A DNA stretch of 64,000 nt from an uncultured Alistipes sp. (lineage in GTDB: Bacteria; Bacteroidota; Bacteroidia; Bacteroidales; Rikenellaceae): assembly GCA_905213895.1 (NCBI GenBank), contig CAJMKE010000005.1:62001-126000 (forward strand), read 5' to 3'. The notes beneath the pieces were generated by a model that did no database searches, was not told the DNA's origin, and saw only the letters and a program-made list of their open reading frames with translations. This document shows positions 1-7,776 of this stretch, in pieces (the stretch's first letter is position 1; every line of letters starts with the position of its first letter). The translations under genes were made by a program, and so were the position numbers.

Positions 1-272
1 TCGTAGCCGTTCTCCGTCAGCATGTCGAAGTACGGAACGTATTTTTCGGAATCGCGGGCTCCCGTGGCGAACCCTCCGCCGAAAACGAAAATCACGCACG
101 GACGCTTTCCCTCCGCCTTGTCGGATACGTAGCGGTCGAGATAGAGTTCTTCACCGCCGTTCACCGTATATTTCATGGTGTGCTTGTGTGTCTGTGCCGC
201 GAGCGGAGCGACGGCGGTCGCGAGTAGTGTCATAATCGTAAGCAGACGTTTCATATTCTTATTCATTTTCAT
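1..272 (-). CDS. Secreted alpha/beta-hydrolase (esterase-like), N-terminal fragment
   Basis: This gene runs off the left edge, so only about 90 N-terminal residues are visible. In-frame ATGs lie at 272, 266 and 254. All give a basic start (KNMKR), a hydrophobic stretch (LLTIMTLLATAVAPLAAQ) and then mature sequence, so the product is probably exported to the periplasm. The mature part reads KRPCVIFVFGGGFATGARDS, where GGGF matches the oxyanion-hole region of the hormone-sensitive-lipase/BD-FAE type of alpha/beta-hydrolases. The catalytic Ser, Asp and His lie outside the window. It is transcribed in the same direction as rarA, about 64 bases downstream of it. The hydrolase call is an inference from one motif; the substrate cannot be told. 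Confidence 0.7.
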   Translation of the reverse strand, partial: MKMNKNMKRLLTIMTLLATAVAPLAAQTHKHTMKYTVNGGEELYLDRYVSDKAEGKRPCVIFVFGGGFATGARDSEKYVPYFDMLTENGY

Positions 273-289
273 GCACCTTTTCTCGCCTC

Positions 290-325
290 GGCATAGCCCG
301 AACAAGTTCGGCTCTGCTCTCGGCT
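290..325. other. Small inverted repeat between rarA and the esterase
   Basis: The 64-base gap holds AGCCCGAAC, two A residues and GTTCGGCT, which can form a hairpin of eight pairs with one bulged C. It lacks a clear T-run on either strand, so it is only a weak terminator candidate for rarA. Confidence 0.3.
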
Positions 326-336
326 TGTCGAAAAGG

Positions 337-1608
337 TTAGTATTTGTTTTTCCATAATTGCCGAATCCGCTGCGCTATCTTCTCTTCGCTCGGATTGCCG
401 ACGTTCGGGTCGTAGAATTTCTTGCCGACGAGCGTGTCGGGCATGAACTCCTGCTCGGCGAAGTTGCCTTCGTAGTCGTGCGCGTACTTGTAGTCCTTGC
501 CGTAGCCCGCCTCGCTCATCAGGTCGGTAACGGCATTGCGCAGATGCAGCGGCACGGGGCGGTTGGTCGTGTCCTTGCCGACGAACGACAGTGCCGAGTT
601 TATCGCCATGTAGGCGGAATTGCTCTTGGGCGACGTCGCCAGATATATCGTTGTTTCGGCGAGCGTTATGCGCGCTTCGGGCATGCCTATTTTGTGTACC
701 GTGTCGAAACATGCGTTGGCGAGCAACAGCGCGTTCGGATTAGCCAGCCCGATGTCCTCCGATGCGAGTATCACCAGCCGCCGCGCGATGAACCTCGGTT
801 CCTCTCCACCTGCCAACATGCGTGCCAGATAGTATATTGCCGCATTCGGGTCGCTGCCGCGGACGCTCTTTATGAATGCCGATATGACGTCGTAATGCTG
901 TTCGCCGTTCTTGTCGTAGAGGGCTATGTTCTGTTGCAGCGCATCTGTTACCGATTCGTCGGTTATTATCACTTTGCCCTCCGTCGCGCCGACGATTATG
1001 TCGAGGATATTGAGCAGTTTGCGTGCATCGCCGCCCGAAAAGCGGAACAACGCTTCGCGCTCGCGCACCTCGATTTCGCGTTTTTTCAACTCCTCGTCGG
1101 TGGTTATCGCGCGTTGCAGCAGGGCGTCGAGTTGCTCGTCGTCCATCGATTTTAGGATGTAGACCTGACAGCGGCTCAACAACGGCGAAATCACCTCGAA
1201 CGACGGATTTTCGGTTGTCGCGCCAATCAGCGTTACCGTACCCTGCTCGACCGCGCCCAACAGCGAATCCTGCTGCGACTTGTTGAAACGGTGGATTTCG
1301 TCGATGAAGAGCAGCGGGGTAGCCGAGTTGAAGAATTTCTGGCGTTTCGCCGATTCGATTACCTCGCGCACCTCCTTCACGCCCGACGTAACGGCGGATA
1401 GCGTGAAGAACTGGCGTTGCAACTCGTTGGCGACTATCTTGGCGAGCGTCGTTTTGCCGACCCCCGGGGGACCCCACAGGATGAACGACGGAACATTCCC
1501 CGCCTCGATGAAACGACGTATGACGCCGTTTTTACCTACGAGATGCTCCTGCCCGATGTAGTCGTCGAGCGAATGCGGTCTTAATCTTTCGGCAAGCGGT
1601 GCTGACAT
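337..1608 (-). CDS. rarA: Replication-associated recombination protein A (RarA/MgsA AAA+ ATPase)
   Basis: The 423-residue product has the full length of the RarA/MgsA/WRNIP1 family. It contains the family N-terminus (PLAERLRPHSLDDYIGQEHL), Walker A GPPGVGKT at residues 46-53 and Walker B LLFIDEIHRF near 99-108, followed by sensor and C-terminal tetramerisation regions (SDPNAAIYYLARML, SEDIGLANP). Members are clamp-loader-like ATPases that act in the cytoplasm at stalled replication forks. The ATG at 1608 is close to a promoter element on the same strand at 1636-1629, leaving a short leader. The gene points away from the RNA-led cassette at 1673 onwards. The family call is secure; the exact role in this organism is inferred. 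Confidence 0.97.
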   Translation of the reverse strand: MSAPLAERLRPHSLDDYIGQEHLVGKNGVIRRFIEAGNVPSFILWGPPGVGKTTLAKIVANELQRQFFTLSAVTSGVKEVREVIESAKRQKFFNSATPLLFIDEIHRFNKSQQDSLLGAVEQGTVTLIGATTENPSFEVISPLLSRCQVYILKSMDDEQLDALLQRAITTDEELKKREIEVREREALFRFSGGDARKLLNILDIIVGATEGKVIITDESVTDALQQNIALYDKNGEQHYDVISAFIKSVRGSDPNAAIYYLARMLAGGEEPRFIARRLVILASEDIGLANPNALLLANACFDTVHKIGMPEARITLAETTIYLATSPKSNSAYMAINSALSFVGKDTTNRPVPLHLRNAVTDLMSEAGYGKDYKYAHDYEGNFAEQEFMPDTLVGKKFYDPNVGNPSEEKIAQRIRQLWKNKY

Positions 1609-1628
1609 GATGCTGCAAATTTATAAGT

Positions 1629-1636
1629 CAAAGGTA
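1629..1636 (-). promoter_or_regulatory. Bacteroidetes -7 promoter element for rarA
   Basis: On the minus strand these bases read TACCTTTG, an exact match to the Bacteroidetes -7 consensus TAnnTTTG, about 20 bases before the rarA start codon. I see no good -33 element at the usual 19-21-base distance. Confidence 0.55.
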
Positions 1637-1658
1637 CGCAATTTTCGTGAATATTATC

Positions 1659-1666
1659 TATATTTG
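1659..1666 (+). promoter_or_regulatory. -7 promoter element of structured RNA A
   Basis: The plus strand reads TATATTTG, matching TAnnTTTG. Initiation about seven bases downstream would start the transcript just before the conserved 5' hairpin of RNA A. The -33 region is weak. The element is back-to-back with the rarA promoter. Confidence 0.55.
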
Positions 1667-1672
1667 CAATTA

Positions 1673-1880
1673 CATATTGCAAACACGGAAAGTGTAAGTT
1701 TATTCTCGTTGATGGAACGTAGGAAATTCTAATCGAGGAAAGAGAATAAGCCAATCATTTTACCGCGTCATATCCATTCGTGGATATAGGCGTGGGTCTG
1801 TTGCTTATTTATCTACTCGGGTTTCCTACGACCTCATCAACTAAAATAAGTTTTCGGCACCACGCTTTCCTTGTTTTATT
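1673..1880 (+). ncRNA. Structured RNA A (three-copy family), leader of the TM2/DUF2752 cassette
   Basis: I see no open reading frame here, but a conserved fold shared with 41043-40831 (minus strand) and, more distantly, 23717-23955. Helices seen: ACAC/GTGT (1683-1686/1692-1695, loop GGAAA); GTTGATG/CATCAAC (1708-1714/1835-1841); CGTAGGAAA/TTTCCTACG (1718-1726/1822-1830); TCGAG/CTCGG (1733-1737/1816-1820, one G-U); AATAAGC/GCTTATT (1745-1751/1803-1809); CCGCGTC/GGCGTGG (1763-1769/1789-1795); apical ATATCCA/TGGATAT with a TTCG loop (1770-1787). The 3' block CCACGC (1860-1865) can instead pair with GCGTGG (1790-1795), and a U-rich run follows (CTTTCCTTGTTTTATT). A second alternative pairs GCACC (1857-1861) with GGTGC (1894-1898). 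It may be an independent RNA, an attenuator or both. The known Bacteroidales-1 motif and 6S RNA should be excluded. Confidence 0.75.
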
Positions 1881-1923
1881 AACTTTCTGTTGAGGTGCGA
1901 ACGGATACCCAAACTTGTGAATT

Positions 1924-2241
1924 ATGTTTTGTAATCATTGCGGAGCAGAAATTAATGATGATGCGGTTGTTTGCGTAAAATGCGGTCGCACTGTCGCAAA
2001 ATCATCGAAGCCTGTCGATTTTAACAGGAGCGAGAAAGATTGGATTACGACGTTGCTCCTGTGCTTTTTCCTCGGCGGACTCGGAATTCATCGTTTTTAT
2101 GTCGGAAAGACAGGAACCGGAATCCTTCAACTCATCACCTGCGGAGGGTGCGGAGTATGGACACTGATAGACTTTATAGTCATTGCAATGGGTAATTTTA
2201 CGGATTCCGAAGAGAAAAGGATTGTCAATAGCAATAATTAA
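1924..2241 (+). CDS. Zinc-ribbon TM2-domain membrane protein
   Basis: The 105-residue product starts with a zinc ribbon (Cys3, Cys6, Cys17, Cys20) followed, from about residue 38, by a TM2 domain: two hydrophobic segments joined by a turn with GLGIHRFYVGK, which is diagnostic of TM2. It should sit in the inner membrane with the zinc ribbon facing the cytoplasm. TM2 proteins are widespread but have no settled biochemical role. It is the first gene after structured RNA A, with a 40-50-base gap from the U-rich end of that RNA, and its stop codon abuts the next gene. Codon use is more AT-rich than in rarA and aspS, which fits an accessory cassette. Domain calls are firm; function is unknown. Confidence 0.9.
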   Translation: MFCNHCGAEINDDAVVCVKCGRTVAKSSKPVDFNRSEKDWITTLLLCFFLGGLGIHRFYVGKTGTGILQLITCGGCGVWTLIDFIVIAMGNFTDSEEKRIVNSNN

Positions 2242-2664
2242 TTGACCGGTATCGGTAAAGTGTATCGCTTTTATAGGTCGTTAGTATTTTGGATTTCGCT
2301 TTTTTTCGCGATTTGGATTGCGTATTCAATCTGGGGAAGTGATGATATTCGTATCATGCCGAGATGTATTTTTCGTCTTGCAAGCGGATATGACTGCCCG
2401 TTGTGCGGAGTGCAAAGGATGATTGTATGCCTGATTGAAGGTGATTTCAGGTCTGCGTTGCTGTATAATCCGTATATTCTTATTGTTTCGCCATATATAA
2501 CGGTGTTGCTCGCGGTTGTTCTGTTCCCGAAATATGTTTCCGACAAGGTGCGGAGAGTGGCTATGAGCCCTGTAACAGTATCTCTTTTTGCACTTCTGAT
2601 GCTGTTCTGGTGGGTGTTCCGCAATACAGATTCATGGCAATCGATTGTGAATCGCTATCTTTAA
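2242..2664 (+). CDS. DUF2752 membrane protein
   Basis: The frame is open directly after the TM2 stop. The start is TTG at 2242 or GTG at 2260 (giving MYRFYRS); neither is certain. The product of about 134-140 residues has three hydrophobic segments and the DUF2752 signature CPLCGVQRM (Cys52 and Cys55 counting from the TTG). DUF2752 proteins are small membrane proteins of unknown function, often found near TM2 genes; the immediate junction here suggests translational coupling. The stop codon TAA at 2662-2664 lies inside a 9-bp-period repeat, so the repeat supplies the 3' end of the gene. There is no evidence for a catalytic role; the paired Cys residues could bind metal. Confidence 0.85.
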   Translation: MTGIGKVYRFYRSLVFWISLFFAIWIAYSIWGSDDIRIMPRCIFRLASGYDCPLCGVQRMIVCLIEGDFRSALLYNPYILIVSPYITVLLAVVLFPKYVSDKVRRVAMSPVTVSLFALLMLFWWVFRNTDSWQSIVNRYL

Positions 2665-2690
2665 CGACCTTAAAGACTTTAAGGACCTTA
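2659..2690. repeat. 9-bp-period palindromic repeat, copy 1
   Basis: Consecutive units CTTTAACGA, CCTTAAAGA, CTTTAAGGA and CCTTA. Neighbouring units are near-complements around a single base (CCTTAAAG-A-CTTTAAGG). The copy overlaps the DUF2752 stop codon and precedes a strong hairpin. Confidence 0.8.
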
Positions 2691-2700
2691 TTTATAACAA

Positions 2701-2731
2701 CCCGCCGCACGAAATCGGTTCGTGCGGCGGG
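2701..2731 (-). terminator. Intrinsic terminator of aspS
   Basis: A perfect 13-bp stem (CCCGCCGCACGAA with TTCGTGCGGCGGG) and a five-base loop. On the minus strand it is followed by TTGTTATAA, so it best serves aspS; the plus strand lacks a T-run. Confidence 0.8.
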
Positions 2732-2749
2732 CTTGCCATATAGAGAGCC

Positions 2750-4504
2750 TTATTCAGGCTTTACGAGCGAGAGATACAACTCGTCGAGTTGGGTTTGGTC
2801 GAGGTACGACGGCGCGTCGAGCATCACGTCGCGACCGGCATTGTTTTTAGGGAATGCGATGTAGTCGCGAATCGAGTCGGCACCTCCGAAGAGCGAGCAC
2901 AGACGGTCGAAGCCGAACGCCAGTCCTCCGTGAGGCGGCGCACCGAACTTGAATGCGTTCATCAGGAAGCCGAACTGCTCCTGAGCCTTCTCCGGCGTGA
3001 ATCCGAGACACTTGAATATCGTCGCCTGCAACTTTGCATCGTGGATACGTATCGAGCCGCCGCCGATTTCCGTGCCGTTGCATACGAAGTCGTAGGCGTT
3101 GGCGCGTACACGACCCGGGTCGCTTTCGAGGTACTCGACGTCCTCCGGCTTCGGTGATGTGAACGGATGGTGCATGGCGTAGAAACGCTGCGTCTCCTCG
3201 TCCCACTCGAACATCGGGAAGTCGATTACCCAGAGCGGCGCGAATTTCTTCGGGTCGCGCAGTCCGAGTTGCTGCGCCACTTCGAGACGCAGGGCGCAGA
3301 GTTGCGTCAGAGCCTTGAATTTAGGACCGCAGAGGATGAATACCATGTCGCCCGCCTTCGCTCCGCAGCGTTCGGCAATCGCACGTACCTCGTCGGCGGA
3401 GAAGAACTTGTCGACAGACGACTTGACGCCGCCTTCCGCCTCCAAGCGAATCCAAATCAGACCTTTCGCTCCGACCTGCGGACGCTTTACGAACTCGGTG
3501 AGCGCGTCAATCTGCTTGCGGGTGTATGTCGCGCAGCCGGTTGCGGCGAATCCTACTACGTATTCGGCGTCGTCGAATACCGAGAACGAATGTCCGTGCG
3601 CGAGGTCGGTGATGTCGGCGAACTCCATTCCGAATCGCAAATCCGGTTTGTCGGAGCCGTATTTCTCCATCGCCTCTATCCAAGGCATGCGGCGGAACGG
3701 TTCGTTGAACTCGATTCCCATCACATCCTTGAACATGTATTTAGCCCAACGCTCGAAAATTTCGAGAATATCCTCCTGCTCGACGAACGACATCTCGCAG
3801 TCGATTTGCGTGAACTCCGGCTGACGGTCGGCACGCAGGTCTTCGTCGCGGAAACAGCGCACGATTTGGAAATAGCGGTCGTAGCCCGCAACCATAAGCA
3901 ACTGTTTGAGCGTCTGCGGCGACTGTGGCAGTGCGTAGAACTGGTTAGGGTTCATGCGGCTCGGAACGACGAAGTCGCGCGCGCCCTCTGGTGTCGAGCC
4001 GACCAGATACGGAGTTTCGATTTCGAGAAATCCCTCCGAATCGAGGAACCGGCGTATCGACTGTGCCATCTTGTGGCGCAGAATCATGTTGCGCTGCAAC
4101 GGTGCGCGGCGCAAATCGAGATAACGGTACTTCATGCGCAGGTCGTCGCCTCCGTCCGAATGCTCCTCGATGGTGAACGGAGGTGTCGCCGCCTCGTTGA
4201 GGATGACTATCTCCTCGGCTGCGACCTCGATGTCTCCCGTCGGCATCTTCGGGTTCTTCGACGAACGCTCGATGACGCGACCCTTGACCTGAATCACGTA
4301 TTCGCGTCCGAGTGCCGCTGCGGCGGCTTTTGTCGGCTCTGCCGAATGCTCCTCCACCACGATTTGGGTTATGCCGTAACGGTCGCGCAGGTCGATGAAC
4401 GTCATCGCGCCGAGATTGCGTACCTTCTGTACCCATCCGGCGAGCGTTACGCTGCTGTTTACGTCTGCGGCTCTGAGTTCGCCGCACGTATGAGTTCTGT
4501 ACAT
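2750..4504 (-). CDS. aspS: Aspartate--tRNA ligase
   Basis: The frame is open further upstream, but the ATG at 4504 gives the family start [15 protein letters not shown] and a 584-residue product of normal bacterial AspRS length. Visible parts are the N-terminal OB fold that binds the anticodon ([14 protein letters not shown]), class II motif 2 ([16 protein letters not shown]), the large bacterial GAD-type insertion, and motif 3 ([15 protein letters not shown]) near the C-terminus. The enzyme charges tRNA-Asp in the cytoplasm. It is divergent from tadA with a 60-base gap and ends at its own terminator. The N-terminal extension in the open frame is non-homologous and is left out. Whether it also charges tRNA-Asn cannot be told from sequence alone. 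Confidence 0.98.
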   Translation of the reverse strand: MYRTHTCGELRAADVNSSVTLAGWVQKVRNLGAMTFIDLRDRYGITQIVVEEHSAEPTKAAAAALGREYVIQVKGRVIERSSKNPKMPTGDIEVAAEEIVILNEAATPPFTIEEHSDGGDDLRMKYRYLDLRRAPLQRNMILRHKMAQSIRRFLDSEGFLEIETPYLVGSTPEGARDFVVPSRMNPNQFYALPQSPQTLKQLLMVAGYDRYFQIVRCFRDEDLRADRQPEFTQIDCEMSFVEQEDILEIFERWAKYMFKDVMGIEFNEPFRRMPWIEAMEKYGSDKPDLRFGMEFADITDLAHGHSFSVFDDAEYVVGFAATGCATYTRKQIDALTEFVKRPQVGAKGLIWIRLEAEGGVKSSVDKFFSADEVRAIAERCGAKAGDMVFILCGPKFKALTQLCALRLEVAQQLGLRDPKKFAPLWVIDFPMFEWDEETQRFYAMHHPFTSPKPEDVEYLESDPGRVRANAYDFVCNGTEIGGGSIRIHDAKLQATIFKCLGFTPEKAQEQFGFLMNAFKFGAPPHGGLAFGFDRLCSLFGGADSIRDYIAFPKNNAGRDVMLDAPSYLDQTQLDELYLSLVKPE

Positions 4505-4514
4505 GATGATTATG

Positions 4515-4541
4515 TTGTTTGTTTCGGTTTTTGTATCTTTG
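4515..4541 (+). promoter_or_regulatory. Promoter of tadA
   Basis: TATCTTTG at 4534-4541 matches TAnnTTTG, with TTG at 4515-4517 about 16 bases upstream as a slightly close -33. The start codon of tadA lies 24 bases after the -7 element. Confidence 0.6.
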
Positions 4542-4564
4542 TAACCCACAAAATTAGTAAAAAT

Positions 4565-5014
4565 ATGGAAGTAATGCAGCAAACGGACGAAAAATATATG
4601 CGGCTCGCACTAAACGAGGCACGTTTGGCGTTGGATAGTGACGAGGTGCCGATAGGGGCGGTCATCGTATCGGGCGGTTCCGTCGTCGGTCGCGGACACA
4701 ATCTGGTCGAGACGCTCACCGACGTTACGGCTCACGCCGAGATTCAGGCGATAACGGCAGCCGCGACGACGCTCGGCGGCAAATATCTGCCCGATTGCAC
4801 GATATATGTTACGGTGGAGCCGTGCATAATGTGCGCAGGAGCGTTGGCATGGAGCCAGATTGGACGTATCGTCTACGGCGCGTCGGACCCGAAGCGCGGC
4901 TATACGACCGTTGCGGGGTCGATACTGCACCCGAAAACGAAGGTATGCAGGGGCGTATTGGCGGAGGAGTGCGAAATGCTTATGAATGAATTCTTCGCAA
5001 AATTGAGGGCGTGA
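4565..5014 (+). CDS. tadA: tRNA-specific adenosine deaminase (A34 to inosine)
   Basis: From the ATG at 4565 the product is 149 residues, the usual TadA size; the long upstream open frame is only antisense to aspS. The zinc and catalytic motifs are intact: His57-Ala-Glu59 and Pro86-Cys87-x2-Cys90 (VEPCIMC), in the order of the cytidine/deoxycytidylate deaminase fold. TadA deaminates the wobble adenosine of tRNA-Arg(ACG) in the cytoplasm. It has its own Bacteroidetes promoter and sits between divergent aspS and the TPR gene. A start at the second ATG (4574) is possible. Related guanine deaminases share the fold, but the length and the [18 protein letters not shown] region fit TadA. Confidence 0.95.
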   Translation: MEVMQQTDEKYMRLALNEARLALDSDEVPIGAVIVSGGSVVGRGHNLVETLTDVTAHAEIQAITAAATTLGGKYLPDCTIYVTVEPCIMCAGALAWSQIGRIVYGASDPKRGYTTVAGSILHPKTKVCRGVLAEECEMLMNEFFAKLRA

Positions 5015-5015
5015 T

Positions 5016-5046
5016 TTTGAAAAATCGACTAAAAATGCTAATTTTG
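5016..5046 (+). promoter_or_regulatory. Complete -33/-7 promoter of the TPR gene
   Basis: TTTG at 5016-5019, a 19-base spacer and TAATTTTG at 5039-5046 fit the full TTTG-N19-TAnnTTTG Bacteroidetes promoter. It overlaps the tadA stop codon and leaves a leader of about 50 bases. Confidence 0.75.
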
Positions 5047-5102
5047 CGAATATTTAACGATAAAAAGGTCGATTTTGATTTAATAATTAAGGTATAAAAG
5101 TT

Positions 5103-6056
5103 ATGAAAAAGTATGTTTTAATGGCTGCTGCGCTGCTTGCGTTCGGACTGGCGTCGGCGCAGACTTCTAACGAAATCGTTACCAAGTACAACGAAGGTGC
5201 TGCCGCAATGCAGGCCAAGGACTTCGCCAAGGCTGCTGCGCTGTTGGAGCAGGTCGTTGTCGAGGGTATGGATTCGGAGGACAACACGGTGTTGAACTGC
5301 GTTCAGACCTCCAAAAAGTACATTCCGAATTGCTATTACCGTTTGGGCGGCAATGCTATTAAAGCCGGAAATTACGACGAGGCTCTCGCCAACTTCTCCA
5401 AATCGGCGGAAAAGGCTGAACTTTACGGCGATTCGCAGGCTAAAATGAAGGCCAACGCATGGGTTGCCAAAGTATATCTCGTTCAGGGCGGCGAGGCATT
5501 CAACAACAAGGATTACGCTACCGCAGCCGAGGTGTTCGCCAAGGGCTATGCTGCCAATCCGCGCAATACCGAGATGGCTCTCAACCTCGCGATGAGTTAC
5601 TGTGAGTCGGGCGAATACGAGAAGGGTATGGAGATTTACCGCAACATCTGCAACATGCCTGCCGACAAGTACGCCGAGGCTATCGCGAAGGCAAAGGAGA
5701 ATATGGCTCTCTATACCAACAACGAGGTTGCCAAGATGCAGGCTGCCGGCGACAACGACGGCATTATCGCAATGGCTGACAACATGCTTGCGGCAGACCC
5801 GGCATCGGCTCTGGCTGAGAAGATTCGTATTCAGGCTTACAACAACAAGAAGGATTACGCGAAGGTTATCGAACTCGGTGAAACCGCAGCGGCGGCTCAG
5901 ACCGACGAGGACGACCGCAGCGACGTATATTTCATTCTCGGTGCCGCTTACAATGCCAAGGAGATGAAGGAGCAGGCAATCGCCAACCTCAAAAAGGTAA
6001 CCACCGGCAACAGTGTCGAGGCTGCCCAGAAGGCTCTTGCCGACCTTACGAAATAA
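5103..6056 (+). CDS. Secreted TPR-repeat protein
   Basis: A 317-residue protein with a classic signal peptide (MKKYVLMAAALLAFGLASAQ, cut after SAQ), so it is periplasmic or outer-membrane associated. The rest is a string of helical pairs of TPR type: YNEGAAAMQAKDFAKAAALL near residue 30, GGNAIKAGNYDEALANF near 80, EAFNNKDYATAAEVFAKG near 125 and further units to the end. TPR proteins usually act as scaffolds; no enzyme domain is present. Codon use is strongly biased (many GCT, AAG, AAC), which suggests high expression, and a perfect promoter and a strong terminator bracket it as a single-gene unit. The partner is unknown. Confidence 0.88.
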   Translation: MKKYVLMAAALLAFGLASAQTSNEIVTKYNEGAAAMQAKDFAKAAALLEQVVVEGMDSEDNTVLNCVQTSKKYIPNCYYRLGGNAIKAGNYDEALANFSKSAEKAELYGDSQAKMKANAWVAKVYLVQGGEAFNNKDYATAAEVFAKGYAANPRNTEMALNLAMSYCESGEYEKGMEIYRNICNMPADKYAEAIAKAKENMALYTNNEVAKMQAAGDNDGIIAMADNMLAADPASALAEKIRIQAYNNKKDYAKVIELGETAAAAQTDEDDRSDVYFILGAAYNAKEMKEQAIANLKKVTTGNSVEAAQKALADLTK

Positions 6057-6077
6057 TTCGGGAATCCGGATTTGCCG

Positions 6078-6114
6078 AAAAAGTCCGCCGCGAACTCCGC
6101 GGCGGACTTTTTTG
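6078..6114. terminator. Bidirectional intrinsic terminator
   Basis: A 10-bp perfect stem (GTCCGCCGCG with CGCGGCGGAC) flanked by A-run and T-run, so it can serve both the rightward TPR gene and the leftward run ending in YhcH. Confidence 0.88.
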
Positions 6115-6129
6115 TGGTGTTCCTTTGTG

Positions 6130-6163
6130 TTAAGGTCTTTAAGGTCCTTAAAGACTTTAAGGA
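6130..6163. repeat. 9-bp-period palindromic repeat, copy 2
   Basis: Units read TTAAGGTCT, TTAAGGTCC, TTAAAGACT and TTAAGGA, lying between the terminator at 6078-6114 and the 3' end of the YhcH gene. Confidence 0.8.
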
Positions 6164-6178
6164 TTATGCGTCGGGAAC

Positions 6179-6631
6179 TTATTTCAGCACCTTGAATATC
6201 ATCTTCTTGATGTGTCCCTCACCGAGCATAGGCGCATGGGCGTCTTCGGGCATCAGAATGGTGAACTGCCCCTCTTTCATGGTATAGAAGGTCTGCGGCT
6301 GGTCGGTGAACAACTGTATGTCGCGCTCCGTGTCGAATTCGCCTTTCGCCTTTTTGCAGTCCTTGCGTTCCGACCATCCGAACTCCTCCTTGCCGATTCC
6401 GCCGACGATGACCTGAATGTCGATGTACTTGTCGTGTACCTCCAACAGTGCCTCGTAGCGGGGTTTGAGTTCGAGTTCCATTACGTTTACGAACACTTCG
6501 TCGCCGAGAATCGTGTGTTTGCCTGCGGCGAGCGTTTTCGGGTTGCACTCGGCAAGCCAGTCGAATGCCACTTTCAGTCGCGGATTGAGCGAATAGTAGA
6601 GTTCCGCGTTCTTGATAGAATCTAAAATCAT
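6179..6631 (-). CDS. YhcH/YjgK/YiaL family cupin protein
   Basis: The 150-residue product matches the YhcH/YjgK/YiaL (DUF386) family over its whole length: VAFDWLAECNPKTLAAGKHT near the start, LEVHDKYIDIQVIVGGIGKE in the middle and the cupin strand FTILMPEDAHAPMLGEG near the end, with His and acidic residues placed to bind a metal. Relatives are linked to sialic acid or other sugar catabolism, but the reaction is poorly defined. It is the last gene of the leftward run and overlaps the upstream nuclease gene by four bases (ATGA), so it is translationally coupled. No sugar genes adjoin it here, so its substrate is open. Confidence 0.93.
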   Translation of the reverse strand: MILDSIKNAELYYSLNPRLKVAFDWLAECNPKTLAAGKHTILGDEVFVNVMELELKPRYEALLEVHDKYIDIQVIVGGIGKEEFGWSERKDCKKAKGEFDTERDIQLFTDQPQTFYTMKEGQFTILMPEDAHAPMLGEGHIKKMIFKVLK

Positions 6632-7752
6632 GGTTTCTTCCGTTTATCTATTTTCAATCTTGTTATTACAGGGTAGTGGTCGGAGTATTTCGCAGAATTG
6701 TCCGCCTCGTAGGATATGACCTCTATGTCGGGCGACACGAGAATATGGTCGATTTGCAGCATGCGGAAATATCCGTCGAACGTGTACGAATAGCCGTTGC
6801 CCGCTTCGGCGAAAGCGTCTTTCAGGTCTTCGGCTATGCGGTGGTACGAATACGACAGCGGAACGTCGTTGAAGTCGCCGCAGACTATCAAGTCGTATGG
6901 CGACGCGTCGATGAACCCGCGTATCGCTGTCGCCTGCACGGCGCGTTTGCGCGTGTTTTCGGCAAGCCGCGAGATTATGCTTTTCAGTTTGTCCTCGCGT
7001 TCGTTGTCGAATATGTATTCGTGATGCTGGATGAACTGCGTATCCTCCGGACGTATCGCCGTCGATTGCAGATGCAGGTTTATCACCCTGACGGTGTCGT
7101 CCGATATTTTCAGGTCAGCCCACACCGCGTTGTATCGCGGGAGGGAGTCGATTTGCCCCTGATGCAGTATGGGATAGCGTGTGAAAATTTCGCATGAGAA
7201 CTGGTTGCCGCCCGAAACGGTCGTCCGGTACTCTTTGCCGAGCGCGTCCCATTTGCTGTCATCCTCCGTCAGAAATTCTTGTAGACAGATTATGTCGGGA
7301 TGCATTTCCGCTATATATTCCACGAGTTCGGCATTGTTGCCGTTGGCGACGTTGTACGATACGACCTTCGTGAAGTTGCGCTCCACGTATTTGGTGTCGT
7401 ATCGGCGTGTGATGTCGATTTTGTAGTATAACGGCAGATATACCGAACCTGCCGCGACGAATACGATTGCGAATGCGGCGAATCGCCATTTCCAGCGGAT
7501 TATCCAGTAGAGCAGTGCCGCGATTTCGAGAATATATATTATGGGCGCGCACAGAGTGAGCGTCGGCAGAACCCACATTTTGGCTGGGTCGATGTACTGC
7601 ATGGCGATTATGAGTACCGTCGCGCAAGCCAGCAGAACGGTGATTGCAGCCGCAACCGCATCCGTCAGCATCAGCCATATCGACCTGCCTCCCTTTTTCC
7701 TGGTCCGACCGTGTCTGCGCCTGCCGAGACCGTTATTGTAGAATTCCGCCAT
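6628..7752 (-). CDS. Membrane-anchored endonuclease/exonuclease/phosphatase (EEP) family protein
   Basis: The 374-residue product begins with a basic cytoplasmic stretch (RRRHGRTRKKGGR) and three hydrophobic segments (about 27-52, 60-84 and 90-110). An EEP domain from about residue 128 then faces the periplasm. Catalytic landmarks are SYNVANGN, CLQEF (catalytic Glu), VCGDFNDVP (Asp/Asn) and SDHYPVI (terminal Asp-His), so the active site looks complete. The fold covers nucleases, inositol phosphatases and sphingomyelinases; the periplasmic position argues against a DNA-repair job and for a phosphodiesterase acting on lipids or nucleotides (inference). It lies 24 bases after the rhomboid gene and overlaps yhcH. 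Confidence 0.9.
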   Translation of the reverse strand: MAEFYNNGLGRRRHGRTRKKGGRSIWLMLTDAVAAAITVLLACATVLIIAMQYIDPAKMWVLPTLTLCAPIIYILEIAALLYWIIRWKWRFAAFAIVFVAAGSVYLPLYYKIDITRRYDTKYVERNFTKVVSYNVANGNNAELVEYIAEMHPDIICLQEFLTEDDSKWDALGKEYRTTVSGGNQFSCEIFTRYPILHQGQIDSLPRYNAVWADLKISDDTVRVINLHLQSTAIRPEDTQFIQHHEYIFDNEREDKLKSIISRLAENTRKRAVQATAIRGFIDASPYDLIVCGDFNDVPLSYSYHRIAEDLKDAFAEAGNGYSYTFDGYFRMLQIDHILVSPDIEVISYEADNSAKYSDHYPVITRLKIDKRKKP

Positions 7753-7776
7753 ATCAGTCGTCTTGTCCGATAGTCG

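Noticed and set aside
1733..1744. GAGGAAAG in RNA A, which recalls the conserved 5' region of RNase P RNA
   Set aside because: It is absent from B and C, and no other RNase P core motif is present.
3167..4564. Long open frame in line with tadA covering the antisense of aspS
   Set aside because: It has no homology outside the tadA part, lies opposite a clear aspS gene, and tadA has its own promoter and start at 4565.
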